From Pisolithus tinctorius (taxonomy: Eukaryota > Basidiomycota > Agaricomycetes > Boletales > Pisolithaceae): a DNA stretch of 64,000 bases. The notes below the pieces were generated by a model. It did not search any database, had not been told where the DNA came from, and saw only the letters and a program-made list of their open reading frames with translations. The position numbers and the translations under genes are program-made. The stretch spans positions 646,530 through 710,529 of the forward strand of contig JANFAH010000033.1 in assembly GCA_024663395.1 (NCBI GenBank). Reading direction: 5' to 3'. Of this stretch, positions 1-11,951 are shown piece after piece; within the stretch, counting starts at the first letter, position 1, and the number at the start of each line of letters is the position of its first letter.

Positions 1-3000
1 GATTTTCGGTGCTCGAGGGTAGCCTGCTTCTTCTTAATCTTTTTGCCGTTGGCATCAAGTAAACTTCGGCTCTCATATTCCTGACACGATTTCTGGTGCA
101 ACGGTTAGCTGCGGGTGTTTGAGGTTTGGAAGTTCCCTACCTCCCACTCCTTCAAGAAGTTATCGAGGTCTTCGTTCCACAATCCTCTGGGTGTACGCTC
201 GAGCAAGGCTAATAATTCAGCTTCTTTCTCCGCGGCTTGTTGAAGCAGTTTTTCAATCTAATCACCCGTGTCATAAACCAGGAATACCACAAAGCATTTT
301 GGTACTTACCTTCTCCTTGGTCAAGCTCCAGATAGCCATGCCCAATAAGTAATCATAATCTGTGGAACCAGCGGCTTCCTCAGCCTCAGCCGCATCATCG
401 TCTTGGTTGATGACTTCTTCAGTCTCTCCCGCGGCTTTTGCCTTGCTTACTTTTGGGAACGGACGGAATTTGAGCTTGCGCAAGTCGGCAATAATGTCTG
501 CCTTCTTGCGGTTCGAAACCACTAGTTCCTTGTCCACTATCATCTTCACGAATCGAGCCTGATTGGACAATCGCTCAAACTGAGTCTGCAACTCGTTGGC
601 CAGGAAGTCCTATATCGTAATTTTTCAGGTCAGTGGGACTATACCCTAAAGCAGTCAGATAACTGACCTTCCGCTTCTGATAATATGCGAGTCGTTTGGG
701 GTAAAACTCTTCGATAATCTCCTCTGGGGAATCATACTTCTGAATTTTGCCCTCGAAGTTGAAACAAATCATGTTGCTGGTATTGACCTTGCTCGTCAAC
801 TTGAAGAATTCAACAAGCCCTTGTTCCTCAGCCTTCTCTAGGTCCTTAGCTCCCATAGTGATGACGAAGTGCACGTTCACATTGTCGTGGTGTTCCTTGT
901 AATCCTGACGAGTGGGTTAATCTTAATGTTCCGCATCGTGGAATGCATGAAGTACCTTGATTACACCGTCACCTTTCTCTCCAATCATAGCTTCCAACTC
1001 CGCCTTGTAACTCTGAGTCCATTTATGAATGGGTAGCTCAGTGATCTCAACAGTTGTATCATTAATTTTGCGTGCGATACCGGTGACGTCGTATTTGTGG
1101 TCGCCAACTTTTCTGACGGTACCCTTAAATCCTTTCCACCAAGGCAGCATTGGCACCATCTCTTCGCCGTCCATGAGGCGACGGAGGTTCGCGATAATGT
1201 CAACCGGATTGTACGAGGGGATATTAGTGCTCCAACCTATGAAGTTTAATAAACACCTCGCTAGACACCGAGGCGAATGATTTACCGGTTCCGATACCCT
1301 CAGCACCATTGACAAGTACCAGCGGAATAACTGGCATATAATACTCCGGTTCGATCCAATCATTGTCTTCCTTCAAGTACGTCAGGAGAGGGTCATCCGC
1401 GGGATTAAAGATCGTCCTCGTCCAAGGTGACAACTCAGTGAAGATATACCTAGCCGAGGCGTGGTCTTTACCACCCTGATCACGTGTACCGTACTGCCCA
1501 TTAGGCAGTAAGAGGTTAAGGTTATTGGATCCGACGTAGTCCTGCGCGAGGTTCACAATCGTCATTGTAAGAGAAGCCTCTCCATGATGGTAGGCCGCCA
1601 CTTCCGAAATATAACCAACGAGTTGGGCGACCTATAGAAAAAAGCAAGTCAAGATATTGTAGAACAAGCCATCAACAAAGACAAACCTTTATTTCTTTCT
1701 TTAGTTTACGCTTGAAACAACCCCAGATGACTTTGCGCTGACCTGGTTTGAGACCGTCAGCCATGGAGGGAATAGACCGCACATTGTCAGCCATCGAGAA
1801 GAGGATAAGTTCTCTGTTGATGAAATCAGAGAATGGGATTTCATCCATGTTGTGATCCAGATATGTCCCCGGCTGTATAACTTCAGAGTATGTGCTATTG
1901 CGAATACGGTCGAGCTTACTTTAAACTGCCGTAACCATTCTTTGCGTTCGTCCGCCTTCTTCTTACTGAAAGCAAGCTCAATGAGATCTCTGTCGCCTTC
2001 TTGCGTGGTTGCAAAAGGTATCATGTGCTTCGCCATGTTGCTAAAGTAGTACCGTGCATCTGCATCACTGGAAGTACCGAGACCCTTTGAACATCAAATC
2101 ACTACGAGCCCGACGAGCATCTGAGACACAGATTTCCTGACCTTATAATACTTTGAGTCCCATTTGTGTGCATCGGGTGTATTTTCAAGCCATTGTTCAT
2201 ATTCCGGGATTGTAAAGAAGTCGATCCGCTGTTTGCCTTTGCTGACCTACACGCATGTAGCATGGGCATCAAAACGAAACAAGAGACGGCGGTCTCACTT
2301 ACCCTCACAATTGGCGTCACGAATTCCACCAAGAAGTTGGGAACTTTTAGCAACGACGGGAAGAAATGATCAAGAAAGTTAATCAGGAGGCCCTTAATAT
2401 GAGATCCATCGTGATCCTACGTGACCAAGCTTCACCAATCAGCACGTGCACCGAATCTAGCGACGAACCTGATCCGTCATGATCATCAGCCGCCCATAGC
2501 GCAAGCTGCTGACACTGATATATTCTTTGTTGTGCTGCAACCCCATGATCTTCTTAATATTTTGAATCTCCTCGTTCTTCATGATTTGGTCGTGTTTCGC
2601 TTCGCGAACGTTGAGTAACTTTCCGCGTAGCGGGAACACGCCGAAGTGATCACGCCCAACTACACCAAGCCCAGCAACGGCTAAGGCTTTGGCAGAATCT
2701 CCCTCGGTCAAAATAAGCGTACAGCGCTCTGCGTACTTTGTGCCAGCGTTGTTCGCGTCGGCCAGTTTGGTCATACCAGTGAGACTGTAGTATAATCAGA
2801 ACTAAATGCGCTATGTAGCTCAGTACGCGTACCGATTACGCTTCGACCCATCAGTTTTCTTGATTTGCTGGTCAGCTTTAAACTTGGCCCAGTTCAACAC
2901 TTGATCGACGATGGAAGACTTTTGAACTTAAATAACTATAAGCCACGATAACACGCATATAGACAGGTACAACCAAACCTTTCTTCATGAAATCTTCCGA

Positions 3001-4587
3001 TATTGTGGGTTTCGTTCCGAATTTTGAAGCAGTCAACGTCAGCGTCTCCTTTGTCTGACTGTCAAAAGTAGGATTCTCGATGAGGGCATTCACGAAGATC
3101 CACATGTGATTCTTGATCTGGGCGGGCTTGACGGTAGCACCTTTGTTCTTCTTAGTGATAGCGGTAATGAGGTTCTTCGCTATTTGATCTGCCATGAAGT
3201 TGACGTGGGTGCCACCCTTCGTAGTTGCGATGGAATTGGCGAACGAGACCTGTTGGAACGTCCCATCGGAGACGGCGAAGGCGACTTCCCACCGATCACC
3301 TATTTGCTCGTGGATCAAAGATGGTTTCACCAGCGCAGCACCACCGGATGCTGCAGAGGCTTCTGCTGCAGCAGATGAGAGATACAATTCAACGTATTGT
3401 TTGAAATTCTTGATCTTCAAGCGCTCGTCGTTGAGGAAAACCTTGACGTTCCTGACGGTGCCCGCCAGATCGTAAACACGACGCTTCAGAAGAGACACAG
3501 TATCTTCATCGATTCTACTCATACCAAACCGCTTCAGGTCGGGTTTGAACGTGACCCTAGTGTACTCTTCGCCTTTGCCATTCTTCGTTATCTTCGCATT
3601 GCCGCATTTATTCATGTTATCGGTCCAAGTTTGCTTGTACTTCAAGCCAGTATTCTTGTCAGCGGTGTCGACGGTGAATTCGAGAGAGTATATGTTTGCT
3701 AGCTTTGCACCGTATCCGTTGCGACCACCAGTGAGTTTCTTTTCGTCATCGTCGTAATTAGAAGATGAAAGAAGGTGACCGAAAATAAGCTGAGGAATGT
3801 ACATCTTCTCTTTGGAGTGCATTTCGATGGGTATACCACGGCCATTGTTGTAGACTGATATCGTTCCTTCCTCTACATCAATGTTCACTTTGATAGTATC
3901 CATGGTGGGATCATTGATCTTTACACTGCTAAATTAACGCATAGTGCACTCCTGGATAGCAGACGTACCTTGTTGTCGGCAGCATTGACAAGGATTTCGT
4001 CAACGATCTTGAAAAAGCCAGGAACGTACTTGACCTCTCGGTGTGTCATACGATTGTTTTCGGAGTCATACGTCCACATTGGCTGTGTGATAGTCTCGAC
4101 ACTACCAATGTAGGAGTCTGGTCGTTTGAGAATATGCTCGAGTTGAGTCAACTGTTTGACAAAGATTCAGCTGAGAACTTTGACACCACCATCGATAAAT
4201 GATCAGTTTCGCACCTTTTGATACATTTCCGACGCGGTTTTGTCCTTCCGGCCATTCGTCACTGCGATGGGCCCCGAAACACCGTCATCTGAGGCATCCT
4301 CCAGGTCGTCCAACCCGTCGCCGTCAGCGTTTTCATCCTTGGGGGCAAGTACTTTCTTCTTAGGACCCGGCTTTGACTTCGCAGGCGGTTTGGCAGCTTT
4401 CGTAGTCGTCTTCGCGGCCTTCTTAGCGGGTGCCTTGGTCTGGGTGCACAAAGTGGCTCGCGCGACACGATCACCCAACAGAAGCAATTAGACTTACTAC
4501 TTTCTTTGGTGGAGGCGAGTCGTAGTCGCTCACACTCTCGTTGCCGGAAATGGCGTCGAGGTCAAAATTCTCTTCAGACGAACTCAT
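1..4587 (-). CDS. TOP2: DNA topoisomerase II (partial, 3' end beyond left edge)
   Basis: Type IIA topoisomerase, which passes one DNA duplex through another using ATP in the nucleus. The start ATG is at 4587, opening an acidic Ser-rich leader followed by a Lys/Pro/Ala-rich stretch (about 4440-4330). The GHKL ATPase domain follows: the ATP-binding region around 4151-3921, and the NGRGIP and GGRNGYGAKLAN motifs around 3840-3700. The TOPRIM motif EGDSAKA lies near 2705-2685 and DHDGSH follows just after the next splice. The breakage-reunion domain carries the active-site Tyr in ASARYIFTEL (Tyr codon at 1446-1448). The coding frame continues through an acidic stretch (about 590-350) to a Lys-rich exon at 1-92, so the C-terminal tail is outside the window. 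About ten short introns break the frame. Identification is secure from many family motifs; individual exon ends were not all resolved. Confidence 0.97.
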
Positions 4588-4647
4588 CGTGGCCGTCGAT
4601 GGTTGAGCGGTGCGCAACTCGACACGAGATGCCAAAGACGTGTTTTC

Positions 4648-4680
4648 GTCACGTGACGCAGTCGACGCGACAATCACGTG
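4648..4680. promoter_or_regulatory. Two CACGTG E-boxes between TOP2 and GCN20
   Basis: The 137-bp gap between the GCN20 stop codon (4725) and the TOP2 start (4587) holds CACGTG at 4650-4655, inside the 10-bp palindrome GTCACGTGAC (4648-4657), and a second CACGTG at 4675-4680. CACGTG is the core site of fungal bHLH factors such as Cbf1. The sites lie 60-95 bp upstream of the TOP2 ATG, a plausible promoter position, but they also overlap the GCN20 3' end. Function is inferred from motif and position only. Confidence 0.45.
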
Positions 4681-4724
4681 CAAAGTATGCAGTACACTAC
4701 ACGAAGTACAAGTACGTGGTAACC

Positions 4725-7700
4725 TCAAGGACGTGCCTTCACATTGCTTACAATAAGACTCTGAGGAACGTTTAGCCATATTAGCAGCCGAATTGACGAG
4801 CATATACACACTCACCTTGTAGCTCTGCACATCGCCCATGAACTTCGAGACGGTTCCATTGGCACAAACCCATAACTACAGGGGGCAATAGGCATGAAGA
4901 AAATCGACAGTAAAACCTCGCACTAACCTCCTTCGCCACTGAGGTAATGAATCGCTCGTCGTGCGAGATCACAATAACTCCTCCATTCCAGGTATTCAAC
5001 ACAGTCATCAGAGCATCCAAACCCTGGGAGGAAGTTAATCGGACACGACAAACATATAGAAAGCTGGTCTACACACCTCGATATCGAGATGGTTAGTAGG
5101 CTACAAAAAGGACATCGTGAGTCTGACCCCCATACAGAACAAAGTCATGGGTCCCCACCTCATCCAGTAGCAAGACATGAGGTTTTTGTAGTGACAAGAC
5201 AGCAAAGGCTACGCGCGATTTCTGACCACCAGAAAGTGTACCGATGAGCTGCAAACTAACACAACATTTCGGACGAGTGCGATAACCGAACATCCAAGAA
5301 CTACACACCCTGTCATTCCACTAATTTGGAAGTTACCCAGGTGGCTCCGATACTCCTGTTCTGTCCTTCCGGGGAACTTGGAAGCCAAAAACTGGACGGG
5401 TGACATCGTGGGGTTGAGTGTGTCAACGTGGTGTTGCGAGAAGTATCCTCTACACGGAGACATTTACATACTGGAAAATGGGTAGATGAAGGACCACTTA
5501 CATTCGTAATCGGCCATTTCTATTGCAGTCTCCACTAAGAGGCTTCAACTCCGACGTCAGGAGCTTGATGCTGAAAGTAGTAGATGCATGAGTGCGCCAA
5601 CCTGATGAGGCTATTCAGGACATACAGCGTAGACTTTCCAGCACCGTTAGCTCCGACGATAGCTATTCTTGAATCCAAGCTAACGTCGAAGTTGACGTTC
5701 CTCAAAATAGGTTTATCTGGATTATATCCGAAGGTCACTTCAGAAAGCTGAAGCAAGGGTGGAGATATCTTTTCTGTTTCTGGGAATCTAGGGAGCAATG
5801 CTTAGACATCCCCGTGGGGCAGGACAACTAAAGGGAACACACTTGAATTTCTCAGTCTCTTCTTCTTCTGGTGGTTCCAGATCAGGCAGCTAGGATCCTC
5901 GTTAGCAAGTGTCGCAGGTCTTCGCGAAGGTCTTAATACCTTTTCCAGTATCTTCAACCTCATTTGAGCTTGTGCAGCTGCAATCACGCAGTGTGTCAGA
6001 CACCTGGCTCAGAAATAGATAGAACGAGAACGACTCACCTCGGTTGGCGTTGTATCTCCATCTGTCTACGAATGCCTGAAGGTGTTTGCGATATTCCATT
6101 TGGTTTTCGTATTCCTTCCGCAGATTGCGATCTCGCTCCGATTTAGTAGAATAGAATTGAATAAAGTTTCTGCAGCGAAGTTGTTGACAATCCAAAGGAA
6201 ACGGCTCTTCTCGACATACCCTTTATAATAATCCAGTCTCCCTGAGTGTTGATGGACTATGTCCGTGGCAACCGCATCTCTAAACCACAGCGTGAACCGA
6301 CGATAACGCGGAACCGCAATCACCAACTCACAAGAAAGCACGGTCATGAGATCTGAAAGATGTTGTTCAGTCAGATCAGAGATGGAGAAGAGGTGCACGA
6401 ACACTACGAGTAACGTGCCGGGCCATGTCTGCAAGTAATCCTCCAACCACGCCAACGCATTTAGATCAATGTGATTTGACGGCTCGTCCAGTAGTAGCAG
6501 TGCTGGCTAGCAGAAAAAAGTCGGTTTATTACACACCAACTCTTTGGGTTGAGCGTACCTTCACGAATAGAGCTCGAGCAAGCGCAAGACGCATACTGCG
6601 AAGGAATTTCTGGCGATAAATGTTTGTGAAGGCAACAATAACACATACCGCCAACCTCCACTGAATGATTTCGTCGGCTTCGACTGGTCTTCCTCACTGA
6701 AACCGAGACCTTAAAACAAGACAGATTAGACGTGAAGCTAGTCAACGTTGTAGGATCGCACCGGCAAGTAGCGCAGCAGCTCTGGAAGGGCCGCTCTCTG
6801 CGTCCATGTCACTTAGTCGTGCATGAACTTCTGCAAGTCTCGACGAAGCTTCCTCTTTTTCTTCCTCTACACGCTTGTCATCCCCCTCCTCAAGCTCTGT
6901 GAGCTTGGCATTTAGAGCCACTTCTTCTTTGAGTAGATGATCTCGCCACACGTCTGCTTTGAGAACAGAATCCAAGGCTGTGGTATCATCGCCAACGATC
7001 TAGCAAAAACACCTTAACACCATTACCATCCATCTCACCAGTGACAGACAAACCTCTTGTTCCACGAATAGAATTGTGATGTGTGGTGGAATTGGTACTT
7101 CACGCATAGCAATATGTCTGAGGAGAGTAGATTTTCCAACACCTGACAGACTTTTCAGTCAGCCAAATTCGAGAGAGAAAAGGTAGCAAAGCATCCACCG
7201 TTGCGCCCGACCAAACCATAACGGCGACCATAGGCAAGGGTAAGAGTTGCACCGGACCTAACGGAAATTATGAGTTAGTGATCTACATGCATGAGAACAT
7301 TTTGACGTACAGAATACGATTTGAGCCAAAGTTGACGTCGATGTTCGTGAGATGAATGTCTTTGCTTTTGTTTTTCGCACTCGCAGCAGCCTCAATAGGA
7401 TTGATCTTCAAACCGTGCCAGTCAGAACACGGACTTCTGAGCAAGAGGGGAGACATTACCTTCATGAACATCTCTTCATAAGATTGCTGCATGGAAGTGA
7501 GATACGAAGGAATCGCAAACAATCTGGGAGACCTGCCTGTTTGCGGTGCTGGTCAAGGAGTTTAGATCCCTCATAGAGATCCCTCCGCGCACGTTTCTCG
7601 ATTTTGGCCTGCAGATGGCATGTTAAACGCAGGAAAAGTCCGTTTGAATCCCCAACCACTGCTCACCCTGAGTTTGGCCTCTTGTTTTTCGAGTTTTTTG

Positions 7701-8125
7701 ACATCGACACGGGATGCCCTGTCACAGATGAGACGAGCACCAGTGCAAGAGGTTCTCTGCGCTCACTTTGCCTTGTTGATGCTTTCGAGGTCAACAACGC
7801 CTTCCCCGAGAGCGATGGTATTGGATATAGCACCGGCTTTACTCAAGTCCACGACTTTATCCAGCTTCATCAACTTCGGACGAGTGCTGTTCTTCGCCCG
7901 TGCTGCAAGTTGTTCAGAGAGGAGCTCTCTGAGTCTAGCCATGAGCCTCTGTACGTCCTTCGGACGGTCTATCCCTAGCGAGTCGAGTATATCATTGGCA
8001 ACTTGAAGAACATCCTCTTCTGCGCCAGCGTCATCCACGAGATATCCAGAGAGGTACTGGACGATGGGCTCTTCGGCGCCCGGGAACACGGACAAGATTT
8101 CCTTTGATATCTCCTGGGTAGACAT
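4725..8125 (-). CDS. GCN20: ABC-F ATPase Gcn20-like (ABCF3)
   Basis: Soluble ABC-F protein with two ATPase cassettes and no membrane spans. In yeast, Gcn20 works with Gcn1 on ribosomes to activate the kinase Gcn2 during amino-acid starvation. The start at 8125 opens the roughly 100-residue helical N-terminal domain typical of Gcn20/ABCF3. Cassette 1 has its Walker A near 7200-7100 and [13 protein letters not shown] near 6500-6450. Cassette 2 has [12 protein letters not shown] (about 5670-5630), [12 protein letters not shown] (about 5240-5210), a Walker B region (about 5190-5150) and VISHDERF (about 4980-4950). The last exon follows an intron ending near 4762 and gives [13 protein letters not shown] then TGA (4725-4727), closely matching the known Gcn20 C-terminus. 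About a dozen short introns are present. The gene lies head-to-tail with TOP2 and divergent from the CofD-like gene. Confidence 0.93.
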
Positions 8126-8521
8126 TCCCAGAATGCCAGGAGTGACGGCTGGTGACAGGTTTAATTCCGGCTTACGGCGGGGAGATCGAAAGCGTTGATT
8201 GGTGGAGGTCGGGACTCTTTAGAGTGCACTACACTCCTACAGTAGCAGCGCCGGGGTGAAATCCGACTCGAAATAAAATGGTATTGAGACTACTTACAAT
8301 TCACTGTGTACAGTGTAGTAAAACTCCTCCGACGTAGCATGACCATACTTTGGTATCAGTTCCACAATAATGTAAACTAATTGCCCCATGGTATGGCGGC
8401 AGTAAACGCATAATGTTGTATACATTTCCTCTGGCAGAGTACCGTCTTTGAAGTGCTTCTTTACTTCGTTGCGGCGCACTTGCATCGCTGGATTACACAG
8501 ACCCGCATTATAAACCCAATT
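8126..8521. promoter_or_regulatory. Divergent intergenic region, GCN20 / CofD-like
   Basis: This 396-bp gap separates the start codons of two divergently transcribed genes, so it must contain both promoters. I saw no clear TATA element and no convincing reading frame in it. Confidence 0.4.
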
Positions 8522-10524
8522 ATGTTCCACTCTCCAACCCACGATGGAGATGAAAGTCCCAGCTCCTCCGTGTTTGACCTCCCCGTACAGCCCTCCACTA
8601 ATTCTACTAAACCCGTTCTTCAAAGGTTGCGGACTACCCCAGACACTGATGTTCACTCCGAATCTCCACCCCAAGTCGTCGTTATATCAGGAGGGTCTGG
8701 CGGCAACACCATCTGCAACGCTTTCGACAATGCGTGTTTCGCCCTCCCTGTCTCTGACGACGGCGGGTCCTCGAGCGAGATAATTCGCGTTCTGGGTGGC
8801 CCTTCAATAGGTGCGGGCAGTTGTCGTCTTCGACTCGCATTCGTGTCGGACGGTAACTCCGTAAATCGAAGGTGACATCAGGTCCAGGCTGGTGCGCCTA
8901 ATACCGTCTGTCCGTCCGTCTTCAGTTCTATCTGCTATTCGGGAAATACTGTCGTATCGACTTCCCGCTAACGTGTCCGAACGGGAGGCCCGTGATGAGT
9001 GGAGGGACATTGTCGAAGGACACAGTCCACTATGGGCAGGCGTCCCGAACGACCGCAAAGAAACTATACGAGGTTTGCTTCTTCAGTGATTGAAACTCTA
9101 TTGTATCGCACCCTGATGCTGTTGTGTTTCATGTGGCTAACACCAGGTTTCCTTGTGCATTTCGAAGGTGAGGTCCTCAAACGAGCACACAAGAATTTCT
9201 CATTTCTCAACGGAAGGTATGTAATCGATTGCGGGAGCCCGTTCCGGTGACGAACTTGTGTAGCATTGGAAATTACTTCCTATCTGGTGCACAGATGTTC
9301 TTCCGCTCTCTGCCCTCGGCTATTTTCCTGTTCTCGTCTATCACAAACAGCCAGGTCAGTAATAATGTGTATCACTGCTCACGTCAGGACCCTTGCTCAC
9401 ACGACCGTGAATGATGTATCGCAAAAGGCAAACATTCTCCCTGTCATAGTCACCAACCACACGGTGACTATCGCCGCAGAGCTTGTGAGTTCAATGCATT
9501 CCACTGACCCTTGCTGTGCCTCGCTTAGCCCCTGTTTCCAAAGGAAAACGGCGCAAGGCTTGTGGGACAATGTGAAATATCGCATCCGGTAAACCCGTCG
9601 CCGTCTTTCGAAGAAGACGATCCGAATGAGCAGCTTTTTTCTCCTCTCGATGGCATGGCGTCACCTGTTCCCCACCGATCAAACGTGATGTATAACCAAG
9701 ATGACAAGGAACGCGGTTACGAACCTTTGAAGTCCCGAATATGGAGTTCGACTCTTCGGTTCACTTATATGGCAAGCGTCGTGCTCATGCGGTAGACAGG
9801 ATTGTATTACATCAATGCCTACGGTCATGAAGTCCATCCCACGCCGAACCCTGAGTACATCAAAAACTTGTCTACTGCCGAAGCTCTCGTGTATTCCTGT
9901 GGTTCGTTTTGGACGAGGTAATATATCTCTTCTTGGGGCTTCCAGGGCAATGCTGAGCGCGATGCATTTTATGTATGTAGCATCGTCCCGTGCTTAGCGC
10001 TCCGTGGCGTTGCTTCTGCGATAGCACGATCTAGGTTCCTGCGTGCCAAAATATTTCTCCGTAAGTGCATTACGTCGTTGACCAGCATGTGATGTCAATC
10101 CGCATAAGTAAATGGGAGAAATGATAGGGAAACGGATGGTTACACCGCTGTTGACTATGTCAGGTGGGATTCCGTTTAATAGAGCACGCCTCTATTTTTG
10201 ACGTGACGTTGGGTCATACCGTAGGGCCATTGTTTCCGTTTTGAATTCACCCTATCAGAAGCCGCCTCACGGCCTGGGAAACGTACAGACGATCTACCCC
10301 ATATCGGCGTTCATTACTCATCTTGTTTACTTGGAGAACACAAGCATCGCTATTGACAAAGAGGAGTTGACAGTACGAGCGCCCCTTTCCTGCTTTTGAT
10401 GGCTTCTGCTGATGACCAACAGGCACTGGGTGTGCAGTGTGTGGGGGTCAAAGGAGTGAAGGCAGACGGTGCCCAGTACGATGACGAGGTTATCAGGAAA
10501 GCCGTCTGTCGTATTTTAGCATAG
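8522..10524 (+). CDS. CofD/YvcK-fold (UPF0052) protein
   Basis: Member of the CofD/YvcK superfamily. Bacterial YvcK binds UDP-sugars and affects carbon use and cell wall; archaeal and bacterial CofD transfers lactyl-phosphate to the F420 precursor. The fungal members have no settled role that I know of. The start ATG at 8522 leads to the hallmark nucleotide-binding loop ISGGSGGN followed by PVSDDGGSSSEI (about 8680-8800). The next exons give GDIRSRLVRLIP (about 8873-8910), an SFLNGSIGNYFLSGAQ-type segment (about 9190-9300) and PVIVTNHTVT (about 9430-9470). A late exon encodes ITHLVYLENTSIAIDKEEL, spliced after Thr to ALGVQCVGVKGV, ending RKAVCRILA and TAG at 10522-10524. About ten introns. 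Family assignment is strong; biological role unknown. Confidence 0.85.
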
Positions 10525-10559
10525 TGACAGACTTTGTGACAGCTATGATAGAGTGTTAC

Positions 10560-11776
10560 TTGGCATTTGGACTTTGACTTCTCCAATTCAGTTGCAATTT
10601 TGGCAACAGTGTTTGCCGGGAAGATGGGAAGACCCGCTTACGCCCGCCCACCCATCGTCTTTCAAAGTGTGCCTCCAGCCCGTCTGACGGTGACACCGTC
10701 CAGTTGGACTGGAGATGACTTGCATATTCAAAAGATCCGCTGCCCCAGCCTCGGGCAGTGATCATACACTCACGCAAAATGGTTATGAAGGTGAACTTTG
10801 ACTGCGTAAAAGATCCGGCCCATCTTGATCTCATACTCACCTCGATGATAGCGAAACCCATACCAGATGATACACATTCAGTGAATACCCGTGTCTCTGA
10901 CCTCCCCACCGACAGTAGACGTTCAAGTGTGGTGCTGGACTCAGAAGACGAGGACCGTCGCGAGAGAATAGGAAATATGGCCCAACGCCCATGGCGAGCG
11001 GCGGGTGCCATCGATGTCCAGCAGAACAATGTGTCATATGTGAGTGGTGGGATCCATTTCATCGTGACATCTCCTCTTCCTGGCAGCTCATCCAATGTGT
11101 GCATATACCCCTATCTTATGGGCATGGATGGGTGTTCAGCACGACCCAGAACCCCAAATTTCCCCAGGCAGGCCTTCTCCACGAGTCCGATTCAGATCTC
11201 GCGTGCGGATTACAGCTGGGGTCCGTCGTCACAGACGTCTATCTGACGGGCTCTCCTCCAGTGCATCCTCCATTTCGGGATCACCCTCATCGTCCATCTC
11301 GGCGCCTCTGCGCACGCATGACGACAACTCTGAGGGCAGCAAGGGGTGGGGCCCGCTGGGGCGCAGAGTCAACTTACTTGCATCACAAGTTGCACAGGGA
11401 CGGCGGAGCCGAGCCAGCGTAAAGGTCAACGGAAGTGGCAAGCCTCGGAAGATGTACTCGTCGTCTCTTGCGGACTCTGTTGACGAACGCTCCCACCTCG
11501 TGTCTTTCTACACCGGATACTTATATACCACAACTGTCGGCCGCAGTGGCATGTGCCACTTAGATCAAAATGTGGAGTGTGAACAACTGCGGAGCGGACA
11601 AAACACCGGTGCTTCCTTTGGCGAATGGCCATGGAGGCTGCTAAATCGACACGTGCGTATTCGTTTGATCCTTCCGTGAATCATTCATCGTCATTATATC
11701 TCTTCAGTGGTGGTGGTGGCAGTTGGAGCCTATCGTCTGTTGTTTCTACCTCTGCGACGATGCAGAGGACGAGTGA
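10560..11776 (+). CDS. Conserved basidiomycete protein of unknown function
   Basis: I recall similar hypothetical proteins from other basidiomycetes but know no function. The 3' half is clear. A basic block RVRFRSRVRI (about 11170-11200) and a Ser-rich stretch with SSSISAPLR (about 11290) lead to WPWRLLNRH. After an intron with donor GTGCGT, the frame resumes with WWWWQLEPIVCC and ends in the acidic tail DDAEDE, with TGA at 11774-11776. An upstream exon (about 10858-11040) carries an acidic SEDEDRRERIG segment. The 5' end is poorly resolved: fragments in different frames (WEDPLTPAHPSSFKVCLQ, then SDGDTVQLDW, then SDHTLTQNGYE, 10600-10790) suggest missed introns or base errors, so the start is approximate. 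It is convergent with chorismate synthase, leaving 175 bp between stop codons. Confidence 0.6.
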
Positions 11777-11951
11777 TTTATGAAACGTTGAGCTCCATTA
11801 CCATGTATATCGTCACCTGCGTTGCTGCTTTCCACTATGCTGTATTGTATACATGCTGTTATATCGCTAGTACACGAATGCGTACATGATCTATGTTAGC
11901 GCCTCAGTGGGTCTTGTTGAAAGATACACTATCTTTAGATACGTAGGGTAT

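Noticed and set aside
10556..11104. 182-codon open frame on the minus strand
   Set aside because: It overlaps the plus-strand conserved gene, whose spliced frame and tail match a known family; the minus product has no motif.
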